From F23-D06 sp947167635 (GTDB lineage: Bacteria > Bacteroidota > Bacteroidia > Bacteroidales > WCHB1-69), in assembly GCA_947167635.1 (NCBI GenBank), contig CAMVIT010000008.1:6098-70097 (forward strand): a DNA stretch of 64,000 nt, read 5' to 3'. The notes below the pieces were generated by a model. The model was not told the origin of the DNA. It did no database searches and saw only the letters and a list, made by a program, of their open reading frames with translations. The translations under genes and the position numbers were made by a program. Numbering within the stretch: the stretch's first letter is position 1; every line of letters starts with the position of its first letter. Of this stretch, positions 35,111-43,776 are shown in pieces.

Positions 35111-36409
35111 ATGGAATTTAAATTCAATGACGCTCTGTTTGCGGTCTCCATGGATGAACTCCAAGGTCATGCATCTTTGGCTGAGGCTGCGTATCAAACT
35201 GCCGTCCAGAAGAACGGACGCGGTAATGATTTTTTGGGATGGATAGACCTTCCCGCCGAGATTTCGGACGATGATTTCAATGTTATAGAGGCCTGTGCTT
35301 CCGACATGGCTGCCCAGTCTGACGTGGTGGTGGTTATTGGCATCGGAGGCTCCTACCTCGGTGCTCGCGCCGTCATCGAGGCCCTGCAGCACAGCTTCCG
35401 TCCGATGCTGCCCGAACAGAAACCGACTATCCTCTATGCCGGAAACAGCATGAGCGAGGATTATCTGCACGATCTGCTTGATGTGTTGGACAAGAAAGAC
35501 TACTCTTTGGTGGTCATTTCCAAGTCGGGCACGACGACGGAACCCGCCTTGGCGTTCCGAATCCTCAAGCAGCATTGCGAGCGGAAGTATGGTCTTGACA
35601 ACGCCCGCAAGCGTATTGTGGCCGTCACCGACCGCGCGCGCGGCGCCCTCAAGACCCTTGCCACCGAAGAGGGTTATCCCACCTTTGTGATTCCCGATGA
35701 CGTGGGCGGACGCTACTCCGTGCTGACACCCGTGGGACTTCTTCCGATTGCCGCAGCTGGATTCTCCGTGCGCAAGCTCGTGGAAGGCGCCAAGTCCATG
35801 CGTGCTCAACTGCTGGAAGCTGTGAAATTCGACGCCAATCCCGCCATGCAGTACGCCTTGTTGCGCTATATGCTCTACAATCAAGGTCTTAAACTGGAGT
35901 TGATGACCTCCTTTGAACCCAAACTTTTCTATTTTGTCGAGTGGTTCAAGCAACTTTTCGGCGAAAGCGAAGGCAAGGAGCACAAAGGCATATTCCCCGC
36001 CGGGGCTATCTTCTCCACCGACCTGCACTCCCTTGGCCAATACATCCAAGAGGGCACGCGCCAGATCTTTGAGACTGTGCTCACCGTGGAGAATGCCCAT
36101 CACAAGGTGGCCATTCCCGCCGATGAGAAAAACACCGACGGACTCAACTATCTGCAGCACCGCTCCATCAACGAGATCAACCACATCGCCCAGCAGGGTA
36201 CCTGCATGGCACATGTGGATGGCTGTGTGCCCAATCTTCAGGTTTCCATCCCTGAAATCAACGAGTTCCACCTTGGCGAATTGATTTACTTCTTTGAGAT
36301 GAGTTGCGCCATCAGCGGCTATATGCTCGATGTCAACCCCTTCGACCAGCCCGGCGTGGAGGCCTACAAGCGTAATATGTTCAAACTACTCGGCAAGCCC
36401 GGCTTCTAA
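35111..36409 (+). CDS. pgi: glucose-6-phosphate isomerase
   Basis: 432 residues, the short bacterial form of the enzyme that interconverts glucose-6-phosphate and fructose-6-phosphate. Signatures: 'VIGIGGSYLGARAVIEAL', 'VVISKSGTTTEPALAFR' (sugar-phosphate loop), 'DVGGRYSVLTPVGLLP', the catalytic Glu in 'LGQYIQEG' and the C-terminal 'PFDQPGVEAYKRNMF' with the catalytic Lys. Nine bases before the SSS symporter, so likely cotranscribed. Confidence 0.96.
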   Translation: MEFKFNDALFAVSMDELQGHASLAEAAYQTAVQKNGRGNDFLGWIDLPAEISDDDFNVIEACASDMAAQSDVVVVIGIGGSYLGARAVIEALQHSFRPMLPEQKPTILYAGNSMSEDYLHDLLDVLDKKDYSLVVISKSGTTTEPALAFRILKQHCERKYGLDNARKRIVAVTDRARGALKTLATEEGYPTFVIPDDVGGRYSVLTPVGLLPIAAAGFSVRKLVEGAKSMRAQLLEAVKFDANPAMQYALLRYMLYNQGLKLELMTSFEPKLFYFVEWFKQLFGESEGKEHKGIFPAGAIFSTDLHSLGQYIQEGTRQIFETVLTVENAHHKVAIPADEKNTDGLNYLQHRSINEINHIAQQGTCMAHVDGCVPNLQVSIPEINEFHLGELIYFFEMSCAISGYMLDVNPFDQPGVEAYKRNMFKLLGKPGF

Positions 36410-36418
36410 ACCTTCTCC

Positions 36419-37912
36419 ATGTCCGGCTTCATATTTGCGTTTTTTGTGTTCTATGTGGCGATGCTGTTTCTGATTACAGGCATCACCTCTCGCAAGGCCG
36501 ACAACCAAACCTATTTCACCGGCAACCGGAAATCCCCGTGGTTCGTGGTGGCGTATGGCATGATTGGCAGCTCCCTGTCGGGCGTGACCTTTATGTCTGT
36601 GCCCGGTGACGTTTACACCACACAATTCACCTATTTCGGGGTTGTGCTGGGCTATATTCTGGGATATATCGTCATCGGCTGCCTGCTGTTGCCGCTTTAC
36701 TACAAAATAAATGTCACCTCTGTCTATGAGTACCTCGGCATGCGCTTCGGCAAAGAAGCGCACAAGACTGGATCGGTGCTCTTTTTTGTCTCCCGCCTTT
36801 TGGGCTCGGCATTGCGGATGTATTTAGTCATCTTTGTGCTGCAAGTCTTCGTCTTCGACGGCTGGCACATTCCCATCTGGCTCACTGCCATTGTGATGAT
36901 TGCCATCATCCTGCTCTACACAATGCGGGGCGGCATCAAGACGGTGGTGTGGACCGATCTTTTGCAGACTACTTTCCTCATTGGTGCGCTGGTCATCACG
37001 ATTATCGTGATCATGCGCAACACCGGCGGTTCCTTCTCCGACCTTTGGGATGGCATGGCCACCGCAGGCAAGGACGGCACCGACTGCCGGACTGTGTTCA
37101 ACCTTGACTGGCGCAACAACAGCTATTTCCTGAAACAGATCATCGGTGGCATGTTCATTACCATTGCGATGACGGGATTGGATCAGGATATGATGCAGAA
37201 AAACTTGTCTTGCAAGTCGTTGCGCGATGCGCAGCGCAATATGCTCTCCTTTACTTCCATATTGGTGGTGGTGAACATTCTCTTTTTGACGCTGGGCGGC
37301 ATGTTGCTGGTCTTTGCACAGCGCAACGGCATCGATATTTCCAACATGCCCACCGACCGCATTTATCCGGAAATTGCCTTCAACTACCTTGGCAAAGCGG
37401 GTGCTATGGTCTTCGTGTTCGGCCTCATCTCAGCCGGCTTTTCTTCTGCCGACGGCACCTTCACGGCACTCACGACAACCGTGTGCTACGACATCCTCCG
37501 CATTGAAGGACGTTTCCCCACGGAGGCGCAGCAGACCCGCGTGCGTCGTATTGTCCATGTGCTCATTTCGCTGCTCTTCCTGATGGTCATCATCATTGTC
37601 TCCAGCCACCACAACGATGCGCTCATCCGTATCATCTTCATGGTGGCCTCTTATACATACGGACCGCTGCTTGGACTCTTCATGTTCGGTATCTTCACCA
37701 AACGCGAGGTGCCAGTCAACCGGCGTTGGCTGATTCCTGTGATCGCCCTGCTGGTCCCCGCATTCTGCTATATCCTCTCGTCGCATTCGCAGCAATGGCT
37801 GGGGGGCTACAAATTCGGCTATGAACTGCTCATCGTCAACGGACTGCTCGTCTTCGCTTGCCTGTTGGCCGTGAGCGGGAGGAAAGGGACTGGTGAGGTG
37901 TTGAATCGTTAA
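36419..37912 (+). CDS. sodium:solute symporter (SSS family)
   Basis: 497 residues with 13 predicted membrane helices and the LeuT-fold pattern of SSS transporters ('RKSPWFVVAYGMIGSSLSGVTF' in helix 1-2; 'MTGLDQDMMQKNLSCKSLRDAQ' conserved loop; 'GLISAGFSSADGTFTALTTT' at the sodium site). It takes up a small solute with sodium. Cotranscription with pgi hints at a sugar or sugar-derived substrate, but that is inference. Confidence 0.92.
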   Translation: MSGFIFAFFVFYVAMLFLITGITSRKADNQTYFTGNRKSPWFVVAYGMIGSSLSGVTFMSVPGDVYTTQFTYFGVVLGYILGYIVIGCLLLPLYYKINVTSVYEYLGMRFGKEAHKTGSVLFFVSRLLGSALRMYLVIFVLQVFVFDGWHIPIWLTAIVMIAIILLYTMRGGIKTVVWTDLLQTTFLIGALVITIIVIMRNTGGSFSDLWDGMATAGKDGTDCRTVFNLDWRNNSYFLKQIIGGMFITIAMTGLDQDMMQKNLSCKSLRDAQRNMLSFTSILVVVNILFLTLGGMLLVFAQRNGIDISNMPTDRIYPEIAFNYLGKAGAMVFVFGLISAGFSSADGTFTALTTTVCYDILRIEGRFPTEAQQTRVRRIVHVLISLLFLMVIIIVSSHHNDALIRIIFMVASYTYGPLLGLFMFGIFTKREVPVNRRWLIPVIALLVPAFCYILSSHSQQWLGGYKFGYELLIVNGLLVFACLLAVSGRKGTGEVLNR

Positions 37913-38022
37913 GTTATAAAACTATAAAGCTATAAAACTAAGAAATTTAAGAGCTGTTTTTCCTGAGAACTAACGGATGATTACAATAAAACAACCCTAT
38001 TTATTAACTAAAAACAACGCTT

Positions 38023-38736
38023 ATGAAAAAGTATTTTGCTGAATTGGTTGGAACTTTTGTTCTGACGCTCCTTGGCTGCGGAACAGCCATGTTCATCGGT
38101 TGCGCTACTCCTGCCGGAGTCGTGGGCACGGCCATTGCATTCGGTCTCACCGTTGTGGCGATGGCTTACACGATTGGCGGCATTTCCGGTTGCCACATAA
38201 ACCCTGCAATTACCTTTGCCGTGGCACTCTCCAAGCGCATGAGCTGGAAGGATGCTTGCGGTTACTGGATTGGACAAGTCCTCGGTGGCATCCTTGCCGG
38301 TGCTGTGCTGTTGCTGCTTGTCAATGTGGTTACACCTGGTGCAGGTGGATGCATGTTCGGCGTTGACATTGCTGAAAACATGCAAGGTCTCGGCACCAAT
38401 GGCGTGGCCAACGCAGGTGGCGCTGGCGGTGCTTTCCTCGTTGAGGTGATTGCCACATTCATCTTCGTTCTGGTGGTGCTCGGAACGACCGACGAAAAGG
38501 TGGGTGCCGGCAACCTCGCGGGTCTCGCCATCGGCTTGACGCTGATTCTCGTCCACCTCGTCTGCATCAACTTGACCGGCACCTCCGTCAACCCGGCTCG
38601 TTCCATCGGACCGGCTCTGTTCGCTGGCGGCCAGGCTCTGTGCGACCTTTGGGTGTTCATCTGCGCTCCGCTCGTGGGTGCCGCTTTGTCCGCCCTCGTG
38701 TGGAAATGCTTCAGCTGCACCAAGAAAGCCGAATAA
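38023..38736 (+). CDS. aquaporin / MIP family channel
   Basis: 237 residues with six membrane helices and both NPA boxes ('GCHINPAITFAVAL' and 'TSVNPARSIGPALF'). The Arg after the second NPA and overall length match the water-selective AqpZ group more than glycerol facilitators, so water flow is the likely role. 110 bases of AT-rich repeat-like DNA separate it from the symporter, and a strong terminator follows. Confidence 0.93.
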   Translation: MKKYFAELVGTFVLTLLGCGTAMFIGCATPAGVVGTAIAFGLTVVAMAYTIGGISGCHINPAITFAVALSKRMSWKDACGYWIGQVLGGILAGAVLLLLVNVVTPGAGGCMFGVDIAENMQGLGTNGVANAGGAGGAFLVEVIATFIFVLVVLGTTDEKVGAGNLAGLAIGLTLILVHLVCINLTGTSVNPARSIGPALFAGGQALCDLWVFICAPLVGAALSALVWKCFSCTKKAE

Positions 38737-38760
38737 TCTTCGGTTATCCTATTCTACACA

Positions 38761-38793
38761 AAACGGGACCGTCTTCTGGCGGTCCCGTTTTTA
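38761..38793 (+). terminator. intrinsic terminator after the aquaporin gene
   Basis: Stem AAACGGGACCG (38761-38771) / CGGTCCCGTTT (38780-38790) followed by further Ts, 25 bases after the stop at 38736. Confidence 0.85.
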
Positions 38794-38817
38794 TGTTATA
38801 TGTTGCAAAAGTGCCTT

Positions 38818-39264
38818 CTAATACTCCCTCTGCTCCGCGTTTTTGAAACTGTAATAGTTGAGGTCGTCACGCTCTGTCCAACCTTGCGAACGCCAGAAGT
38901 TGTTCCCGATGTCGTTTCTTTTCATGACCAACAGGCCGCTCTTCTTGATGCCCTCTTTTTCAACCGCTTCATAAACGGCATGCAGCAGGGCCTTGCCGAT
39001 GCCTTGGTTGCGCAGGTCGGTGCGGACCACGGTGTGGTAAATGTAGGCGCGTCGGCCGTCCATGCCGCACAAGATCACCCCGACCAGCTCGTCACCGCGC
39101 ATGGCCACAAAGTTTGAGGTCGGATTTTTTTTGAGAAAACGGGTGATGCCCTCAGCAGAGTCGTCGTATCCCCGCAAGGCCATGCCGTCTGTGATAGTCC
39201 AAAGATTATACACTTGTGGATAATCTTCCGCAGTCATCAATCGTATGGAAATGTCTGTGTTCAT
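38818..39264 (-). CDS. GNAT-family N-acetyltransferase
   Basis: 148 residues with the acetyl-CoA-binding motif A of GNAT enzymes ('VVRTDLRNQGIGKALLHAV'). Acetyl acceptor unknown. The C-terminus 'NNFWRSQGWTERDDLNYYSF' matches the usual last strand region. Single gene with no clear partner. Confidence 0.9.
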   Translation of the reverse strand: MNTDISIRLMTAEDYPQVYNLWTITDGMALRGYDDSAEGITRFLKKNPTSNFVAMRGDELVGVILCGMDGRRAYIYHTVVRTDLRNQGIGKALLHAVYEAVEKEGIKKSGLLVMKRNDIGNNFWRSQGWTERDDLNYYSFKNAEQREY

Positions 39265-39368
39265 AGCTTTTTCTTGTTGTGAATGAATTTGTTGTGATTT
39301 TTACAGGATAAATCATGTCCCAGATTGGAAATGATTGGGTGCTTGACGGCCGTATGTACGCGTCATTT

Positions 39369-39794
39369 TTAATAGGATGCTCTCGAATTCATGTGAATCT
39401 CCCAATGGTTGCCTTCAGGATCGGTGTAGTCATAGATGAGCTCTCGCTTTGTCAATTTCTGAAGGTTTGCCAAATAGGTGTAATGGTAACCTAAAAGCGT
39501 GAAGTTCATTTCTATGGACTTGTTCCTGTTGCGTAAAATCCAGTACCCACTTGTGGATTCGCGGATTTGTCCGTTGTAGGAGGTCATCACGCATAGCACG
39601 CAGTCGGCATAGATGTAGTAGAAGGTGCCGGGACGGTTGGCATAGTAATCCGTTTCTGTGATCTCTTCGCCATTCAGGTAGGTGTGTGTGATCTGCCATG
39701 GCTTGACAATGCGATATTCGGGCTCGTTGTAACACGAGGAGGCCAATAAGGAGGTGAAGCTCCAAAGGAGGATGACGATGAATTTGTGCGACAT
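39369..39794 (-). CDS. hypothetical lipoprotein
   Basis: 141 residues beginning with a signal sequence and lipobox ('SLLASSC'). The rest is rich in Tyr, Thr and Asn with alternating strand-like character ('GTFYYIYADCVLC', 'GYWILRNRNKSIEM'), consistent with a small beta-barrel or lipocalin-like fold, but I do not recognise a family. Same strand as the sirtuin upstream, 76 bases apart. Confidence 0.75.
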   Translation of the reverse strand: MSHKFIVILLWSFTSLLASSCYNEPEYRIVKPWQITHTYLNGEEITETDYYANRPGTFYYIYADCVLCVMTSYNGQIRESTSGYWILRNRNKSIEMNFTLLGYHYTYLANLQKLTKRELIYDYTDPEGNHWEIHMNSRASY

Positions 39795-39870
39795 CTTTGC
39801 GGATTATAAGATTGGTTGAAAATGCGGTTTTACAATCGTGGGTGAAACAGGAGATGGAATAAGATGAATC

Positions 39871-40554
39871 TTATTCAGTGAGGGTTTTGAACAATTTCCT
39901 CATACCGGCGGTGGCCACGTCCTTGATGAAGTGGACGTGTCGGCTGATGGGCTGCACGTCTTTGGGGTCAATGACGTAGATGGGCGTGTTGGATGGGGCG
40001 TAGTAGAGCAGCCCGGCGGCGGGATAGACGTTGAGCGAGGTGCCGATGATGATGAGGATGTCGGCTTGTTCAACAGCCTTGACGGCCTTGTCCATCATGG
40101 GGACGGCCTCGCCGAACCAGACTATGAAGGGGCGCATCCGGGCCCCATCGGGGGTGCGCTCGTCGTTGCCCACGGCGCGGTAGCCGATATCCTGTACAAA
40201 GCGCTTGCCGTTCTCGCTGCACACCTTGGTGGCCTCGCCGTGCAGGTGGATGATGTGGTGGGAGCCTCCCCGCTCGTGCAGGTCGTCGATGTTCTGGGTC
40301 ACCACGGTTACATCGTAGTGCTTTTCCAGTTCGGCCACGAGCTTGTGGGCCTCGTTGGGCTGCGCCTTCTCCAGCTGGGCGCGTCGCTCGTTGTAGAATT
40401 TCGTCATCAGGTCGGGGTTGCGGTACCAGCCGTCGATGCTGGCCACGTCCTCGACATTATAGTTCTCCCAAAGTCCGTCGCTGTCACGGAAGGTGCTGAT
40501 GCCACTCTCGGCGCTGATGCCGGCACCTGAAAGGACGACAAGTTTCTTTTTCAT
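39871..40554 (-). CDS. cobB: NAD-dependent protein deacylase (sirtuin)
   Basis: 227 residues. NAD-binding 'GAGISAESGI', catalytic His in 'HLHGE', 'VTQNIDDLHE' and 'GTSLNVYPAAGL' define a Sir2 protein. The Tyr-x-x-Arg pair in 'KFYNERRAQL' is the SIRT5/CobB-type acyl-pocket signature, pointing to removal of acidic acyl groups such as succinyl. The stretch after the catalytic His, which normally carries four zinc Cys, has a single Cys ('TKVCSENGKRF'), so the structural zinc site is probably absent. Separated from pfkA upstream by a dispersed hairpin repeat. Confidence 0.92.
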   Translation of the reverse strand: MKKKLVVLSGAGISAESGISTFRDSDGLWENYNVEDVASIDGWYRNPDLMTKFYNERRAQLEKAQPNEAHKLVAELEKHYDVTVVTQNIDDLHERGGSHHIIHLHGEATKVCSENGKRFVQDIGYRAVGNDERTPDGARMRPFIVWFGEAVPMMDKAVKAVEQADILIIIGTSLNVYPAAGLLYYAPSNTPIYVIDPKDVQPISRHVHFIKDVATAGMRKLFKTLTE

Positions 40555-40618
40555 ATTGTTTTTTTTAAAATCTATTCTCCGTTAATCTCCCCACGGCGGT
40601 TGCGCCTTGTGTGGGGCC

Positions 40619-40652
40619 ACCAAGCTCTTGCCCCTACGGGGCTGCTAAAGGT
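40619..40652 (+). repeat. dispersed hairpin repeat, copy D
   Basis: ACCAAGCTCTTGCCCC-TAC-GGGGC then TGCTAAAGG, nearly identical to copy A at 16413. It sits directly after the pfkA stop, where it may end transcription. An outer CCCCAC/GTGGGG pair flanks it on the left (about 40589-40616). Confidence 0.65.
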
Positions 40653-40657
40653 AATTC

Positions 40658-41770
40658 TCAACTCTCTTCGTCTCCAAAGCAAATCCCCACGCCTTTGGCC
40701 GCGTGTACGAGGAAGTCCTTGTCGGGCTGCACCAAGTGCGGGCTGCGCACGGCCTCCTCGATGGGCACATAGGAGATGTCGTTGTTGCGATAGACCACGA
40801 GGTTGCCGTATAGGTGCTCCTTGACGAGCTCGAAGGCCTTGACGCCGAACTGGGTGGCCAGGATGCGGTCGTAGGCCACAGGGGTGCCGCCGCGCTGCAG
40901 GTGGCCGAGCACTGTGACACGGATGTCGTGTTCCACGCCGCAGTCAAGGAGCTCATGCCGAAGCACGTCACCCACGCCGCCAAGCTTGATGTGCGGGTCG
41001 CCGGCCGCGGTGGGGGCACTGCCGGTTACCTTGCCGTCGGCTTTCTTGGCGCCTTCGGCGATGACGATGTTGCAGAAGCCCATCCCGTTCTTGTAGCGGG
41101 TCTCTATTTTCTGGGCGATGATTCTGGGGTCGTAGGGGATTTCGGGGATGATGCAGACCTCGGCGCCGCCGGCCAGGGCGGTGTGCAAGGCAATCCATCC
41201 CGCATCGCGTCCCATGACTTCCATGATGAAGACGCGGTTGTGGCTCTCAGCGGTGGTCACCAGCTTGTCGAAGGCCTCCGTGGCGATCTGCACGGCCGTC
41301 TGGAAGCCAAAGGTGAAGTCGGTGCTCGACAAGTCGTTGTCAATGGTCTTGGGCACGCCCACGACGTTGAGCCCCATCTCTGCCAATTGCAGGGAAATGC
41401 GTTGCGAACCGTCGCCGCCGATGTTGACGATGGCCTCGATGCCTAATTGTTCCAAGCGCTCCTTCATCAGCCGGGAGCGGTCTTCTATCACCCACGAGCC
41501 GTCGGGTTGGTGCACAGGAAAGTGGAAGGGACCGCCCTTGTTGGTGGTCTTGATGATGGTGCCGCCCTTGACGTGCAGGCCGGAAACCATCTCTTCGGTG
41601 AGCTCCACAATCTCAATGTCGTCTTTCAGAATGCCGTTGAAGGACTCGATGCAACCATAGATTTTCCAATCTTCGTCATCGAGGTGTGCGCGTTTGACAA
41701 GGCCGCGAATCACGGCGTTCAGTCCGGGGCAGTCGCCACCGCCCGTGGCTATCAATATTTTGTGTGTCAT
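40658..41770 (-). CDS. pfkA: 6-phosphofructokinase
   Basis: 370 residues from the ATG at 41770; a much longer in-frame extension (to 42157) runs into mnmE and over the promoter, so it is rejected. Substrate-site motifs are 'GGDCPGLNAVIRG', 'GGDGS' at 118-122 and 'PKTIDND' at 140-146, plus 'EVMGRDAGW' and 'GHLQRGGTP'. Gly at the fourth position of GGDG favours ATP use, whereas Lys at 141 (Gly in E. coli PfkA) is typical of pyrophosphate-dependent and mixed-group enzymes, so the phosphate donor should be treated as open. Own promoter motif at 41799-41792. Confidence 0.93.
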   Translation of the reverse strand: MTHKILIATGGGDCPGLNAVIRGLVKRAHLDDEDWKIYGCIESFNGILKDDIEIVELTEEMVSGLHVKGGTIIKTTNKGGPFHFPVHQPDGSWVIEDRSRLMKERLEQLGIEAIVNIGGDGSQRISLQLAEMGLNVVGVPKTIDNDLSSTDFTFGFQTAVQIATEAFDKLVTTAESHNRVFIMEVMGRDAGWIALHTALAGGAEVCIIPEIPYDPRIIAQKIETRYKNGMGFCNIVIAEGAKKADGKVTGSAPTAAGDPHIKLGGVGDVLRHELLDCGVEHDIRVTVLGHLQRGGTPVAYDRILATQFGVKAFELVKEHLYGNLVVYRNNDISYVPIEEAVRSPHLVQPDKDFLVHAAKGVGICFGDEES

Positions 41771-41791
41771 TATCTGTTTTTTTTGGGAAAG

Positions 41792-41799
41792 CAAAAGTA
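41792..41799 (-). promoter_or_regulatory. -7 promoter motif of pfkA
   Basis: TACTTTTG on the minus strand, exact match to TAnnTTTG, 22 bases before the ATG at 41770. Its place fixes the pfkA start. Confidence 0.6.
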
Positions 41800-41835
41800 C
41801 AAAAAATAACGATTGATTCCGGCTTTTCGAACGAC

Positions 41836-43206
41836 TTATTTGCCGATGCAGAATTTTGAAAAGACATGGTCGAGCAGGTCGTCGGAGGAGATGGCGCCAG
41901 TAAGCAGCCCTATGTCGTGCAGGGCGGCGCGCACCTCCTCGGCCACAAGGTCCGTGGGGAGCTGCGTTTCCAACCCCTCTTGGATGCGCCCGATAGCGGT
42001 CTCGATGTCGCACAGAAGGGCATAGTGGCGTTCGTTGGTCAGCAGTGACAAGTCTTGTATGTGGTGTCTCTTTACATAGTCGGCGAGTCGTTCCTCGATG
42101 TCTCCGAGGTTTACACGCCGCTTGGCAGAGACGAAGAGTGTGCCCATATCGTGCCACTCTTTGTAGTCGGTGGGCAGCGCTTCGAGCTCGTCGATCTTGT
42201 TGGCGACAATGACAAGCTCTTTGTCCTGGAGACTTGCATTTTCGCTGAATTCCCGCATTTCGGCGCGTGCGGCGTCAAGGGTGGTGTTGGAGGCATCCAC
42301 GAGATAAAGCACGACGGTGGCTTGCTCGACAGCTCGGCGCGTGCGCTCGATGCCGATGTTTTCGATGGTGTCCTCGGATTGCCGAAGGCCGGCGGTGTCG
42401 ATGAAACGGAACAGTGTGCCGTCGATGGTGAAGGTCTCCTCCACAGTGTCGCGGGTGGTGCCGGGGATGGGGGAGACGATGGCTCTGTCCTGTTGCAAGA
42501 TGGCGTTGAGCAGTGTTGATTTCCCTACGTTGGGCCGTCCCACGATGGCGACCGGGATGCCTCTTTTGAGCACGTTCCCTAATTTGAAGGATCGTATCAG
42601 ACGCGACACTTCCTCGCTGATTTCGTCCAGGAGCGCCTTCAGTTCACTGCGGTCGGCAAATTCCAGGTCCTCTTCGCTGAAATCGAGTTCCAGTTCCAAC
42701 AACGAGGCAATATGCACGAAACGCTCCCGGAGCTGGCGCATGCGGTTGGAAAATTCGCCTCGCAGTTGATGGATGGCCAGTCTGTGGGTGGTCTCCGATT
42801 GCGATTCGATCAGGTCGGCGACAGCCTCCGCCTGCGGGAGGTCGAGTTTGCCGTTGAGAAAAGCGCGCTGGGTGAATTCCCCCGGTTCGGCTAAACGACA
42901 ACCTTTTTCTACAAGTAATTCAACGATGTGTTTTTGAATGAAGATAGAGCCGTGGCAGGAGATCTCCACCATGTCTTCGCCCGTGTATGATTTGGGCGCG
43001 GCAAATTTGGTGACCACCACTTGGTCGAGCAGCTGCCCGTTGTCAAAGAGCTGTGCGAAACGGGCGTTTTGAGGCGGCAAGGCGAGCAAGTCCAATTGGG
43101 GGAATAACTGTGCCGCGATGGGAAAAGAATCCGTGCCCGAAGTGCGGACAATGGCAATGGCCCCGATGCCGGGAGGCGTGGAAATGGCGCAGATGGTCTC
43201 TTTCAT
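41836..43206 (-). CDS. mnmE: tRNA uridine-5-carboxymethylaminomethyl modification GTPase MnmE
   Basis: 456 residues from the ATG at 43206; a 24-codon upstream extension overlaps the promoter and terminator and is rejected. With MnmG it modifies U34 of certain tRNAs. Order: N-terminal tetrahydrofolate-binding domain (about 1-120, 'ICAISTPPGIGAIAIVRTSG'), helical domain, inserted GTPase with G1 'GRPNVGKSTLLNA' and G4 'NKID', and the invariant C-terminal 'CIGK'. Confidence 0.96.
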   Translation of the reverse strand: MKETICAISTPPGIGAIAIVRTSGTDSFPIAAQLFPQLDLLALPPQNARFAQLFDNGQLLDQVVVTKFAAPKSYTGEDMVEISCHGSIFIQKHIVELLVEKGCRLAEPGEFTQRAFLNGKLDLPQAEAVADLIESQSETTHRLAIHQLRGEFSNRMRQLRERFVHIASLLELELDFSEEDLEFADRSELKALLDEISEEVSRLIRSFKLGNVLKRGIPVAIVGRPNVGKSTLLNAILQQDRAIVSPIPGTTRDTVEETFTIDGTLFRFIDTAGLRQSEDTIENIGIERTRRAVEQATVVLYLVDASNTTLDAARAEMREFSENASLQDKELVIVANKIDELEALPTDYKEWHDMGTLFVSAKRRVNLGDIEERLADYVKRHHIQDLSLLTNERHYALLCDIETAIGRIQEGLETQLPTDLVAEEVRAALHDIGLLTGAISSDDLLDHVFSKFCIGK

Positions 43207-43225
43207 AGCATGGAATTTTGGACGG

Positions 43226-43233
43226 CAAACATA
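43226..43233 (-). promoter_or_regulatory. -7 promoter motif of mnmE
   Basis: TATGTTTG on the minus strand, exact match to TAnnTTTG, 20 bases before the mnmE ATG and immediately downstream of the terminator at 43238-43263. Confidence 0.6.
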
Positions 43234-43237
43234 CAAA

Positions 43238-43263
43238 AAAAGCAGCGGCAATCCGCTGCTTTT
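43238..43263 (-). terminator. intrinsic terminator of the small lipoprotein gene
   Basis: Perfect 11-bp stem AAAAGCAGCGG (43238-43248) / CCGCTGCTTTT (43253-43263); read on the minus strand it ends in a run of Ts, 28 bases past the lipoprotein stop. Confidence 0.85.
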
Positions 43264-43291
43264 TGCATTTATTTTCAAGATGACTCACAGA

Positions 43292-43702
43292 TTATTCTGT
43301 CACGTTGTCAACCTCATCGGTGGAAGCGAAGTCTCCATCTTCATCGATGTAGAATTTCGTCTTTTCCAGCAGAGAGTTGTCTTTCCTGTACAGGCAGTAG
43401 TAGAAATAGTCGTTGGCGCCCATGTGAGCTTTGATTTCGTCGCCGTGGGCCAGGATGGCGAGCTTGGACTCGACATATTTGGTCTCGGCCTTCACATCGG
43501 TATAACCTTCATCGTTGCCGGTGAAGGTGTACTCACCGTTCCAGTACAGGTTGATGGTGCCCAAAACAGCCTTTGCGGCAATGACATCGTCATTGTTGGC
43601 GAACTCGAAGTTGGTGGTCGTGTAGTAGGAGTGTTGGTCTCTGTTACAGCTGGTGAAAATCATGGTGCAACAAACAATTGCAAATAAAGCGATCTTTTTC
43701 AT
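43292..43702 (-). CDS. hypothetical lipoprotein
   Basis: 136 residues with a signal sequence and lipobox ('TMIFTSC'). The mature part is acidic and ends in a Glu/Asp-rich tail; no family recognised. Encoded alone, with a terminator directly behind it. Confidence 0.78.
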   Translation of the reverse strand: MKKIALFAIVCCTMIFTSCNRDQHSYYTTTNFEFANNDDVIAAKAVLGTINLYWNGEYTFTGNDEGYTDVKAETKYVESKLAILAHGDEIKAHMGANDYFYYCLYRKDNSLLEKTKFYIDEDGDFASTDEVDNVTE

Positions 43703-43776
43703 TTTTAGTTGGGTTTAGTTAATAATAATGTGGTGTGGTATAAACGATTGCAATGTAAAATAGTATCGTTGTCTTG

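Noticed and set aside
41771..42157. N-terminal extension of pfkA by 129 codons
   Set aside because: It overlaps the 3' end of mnmE and covers the pfkA promoter; the enzyme family starts at the MTHKI codon.
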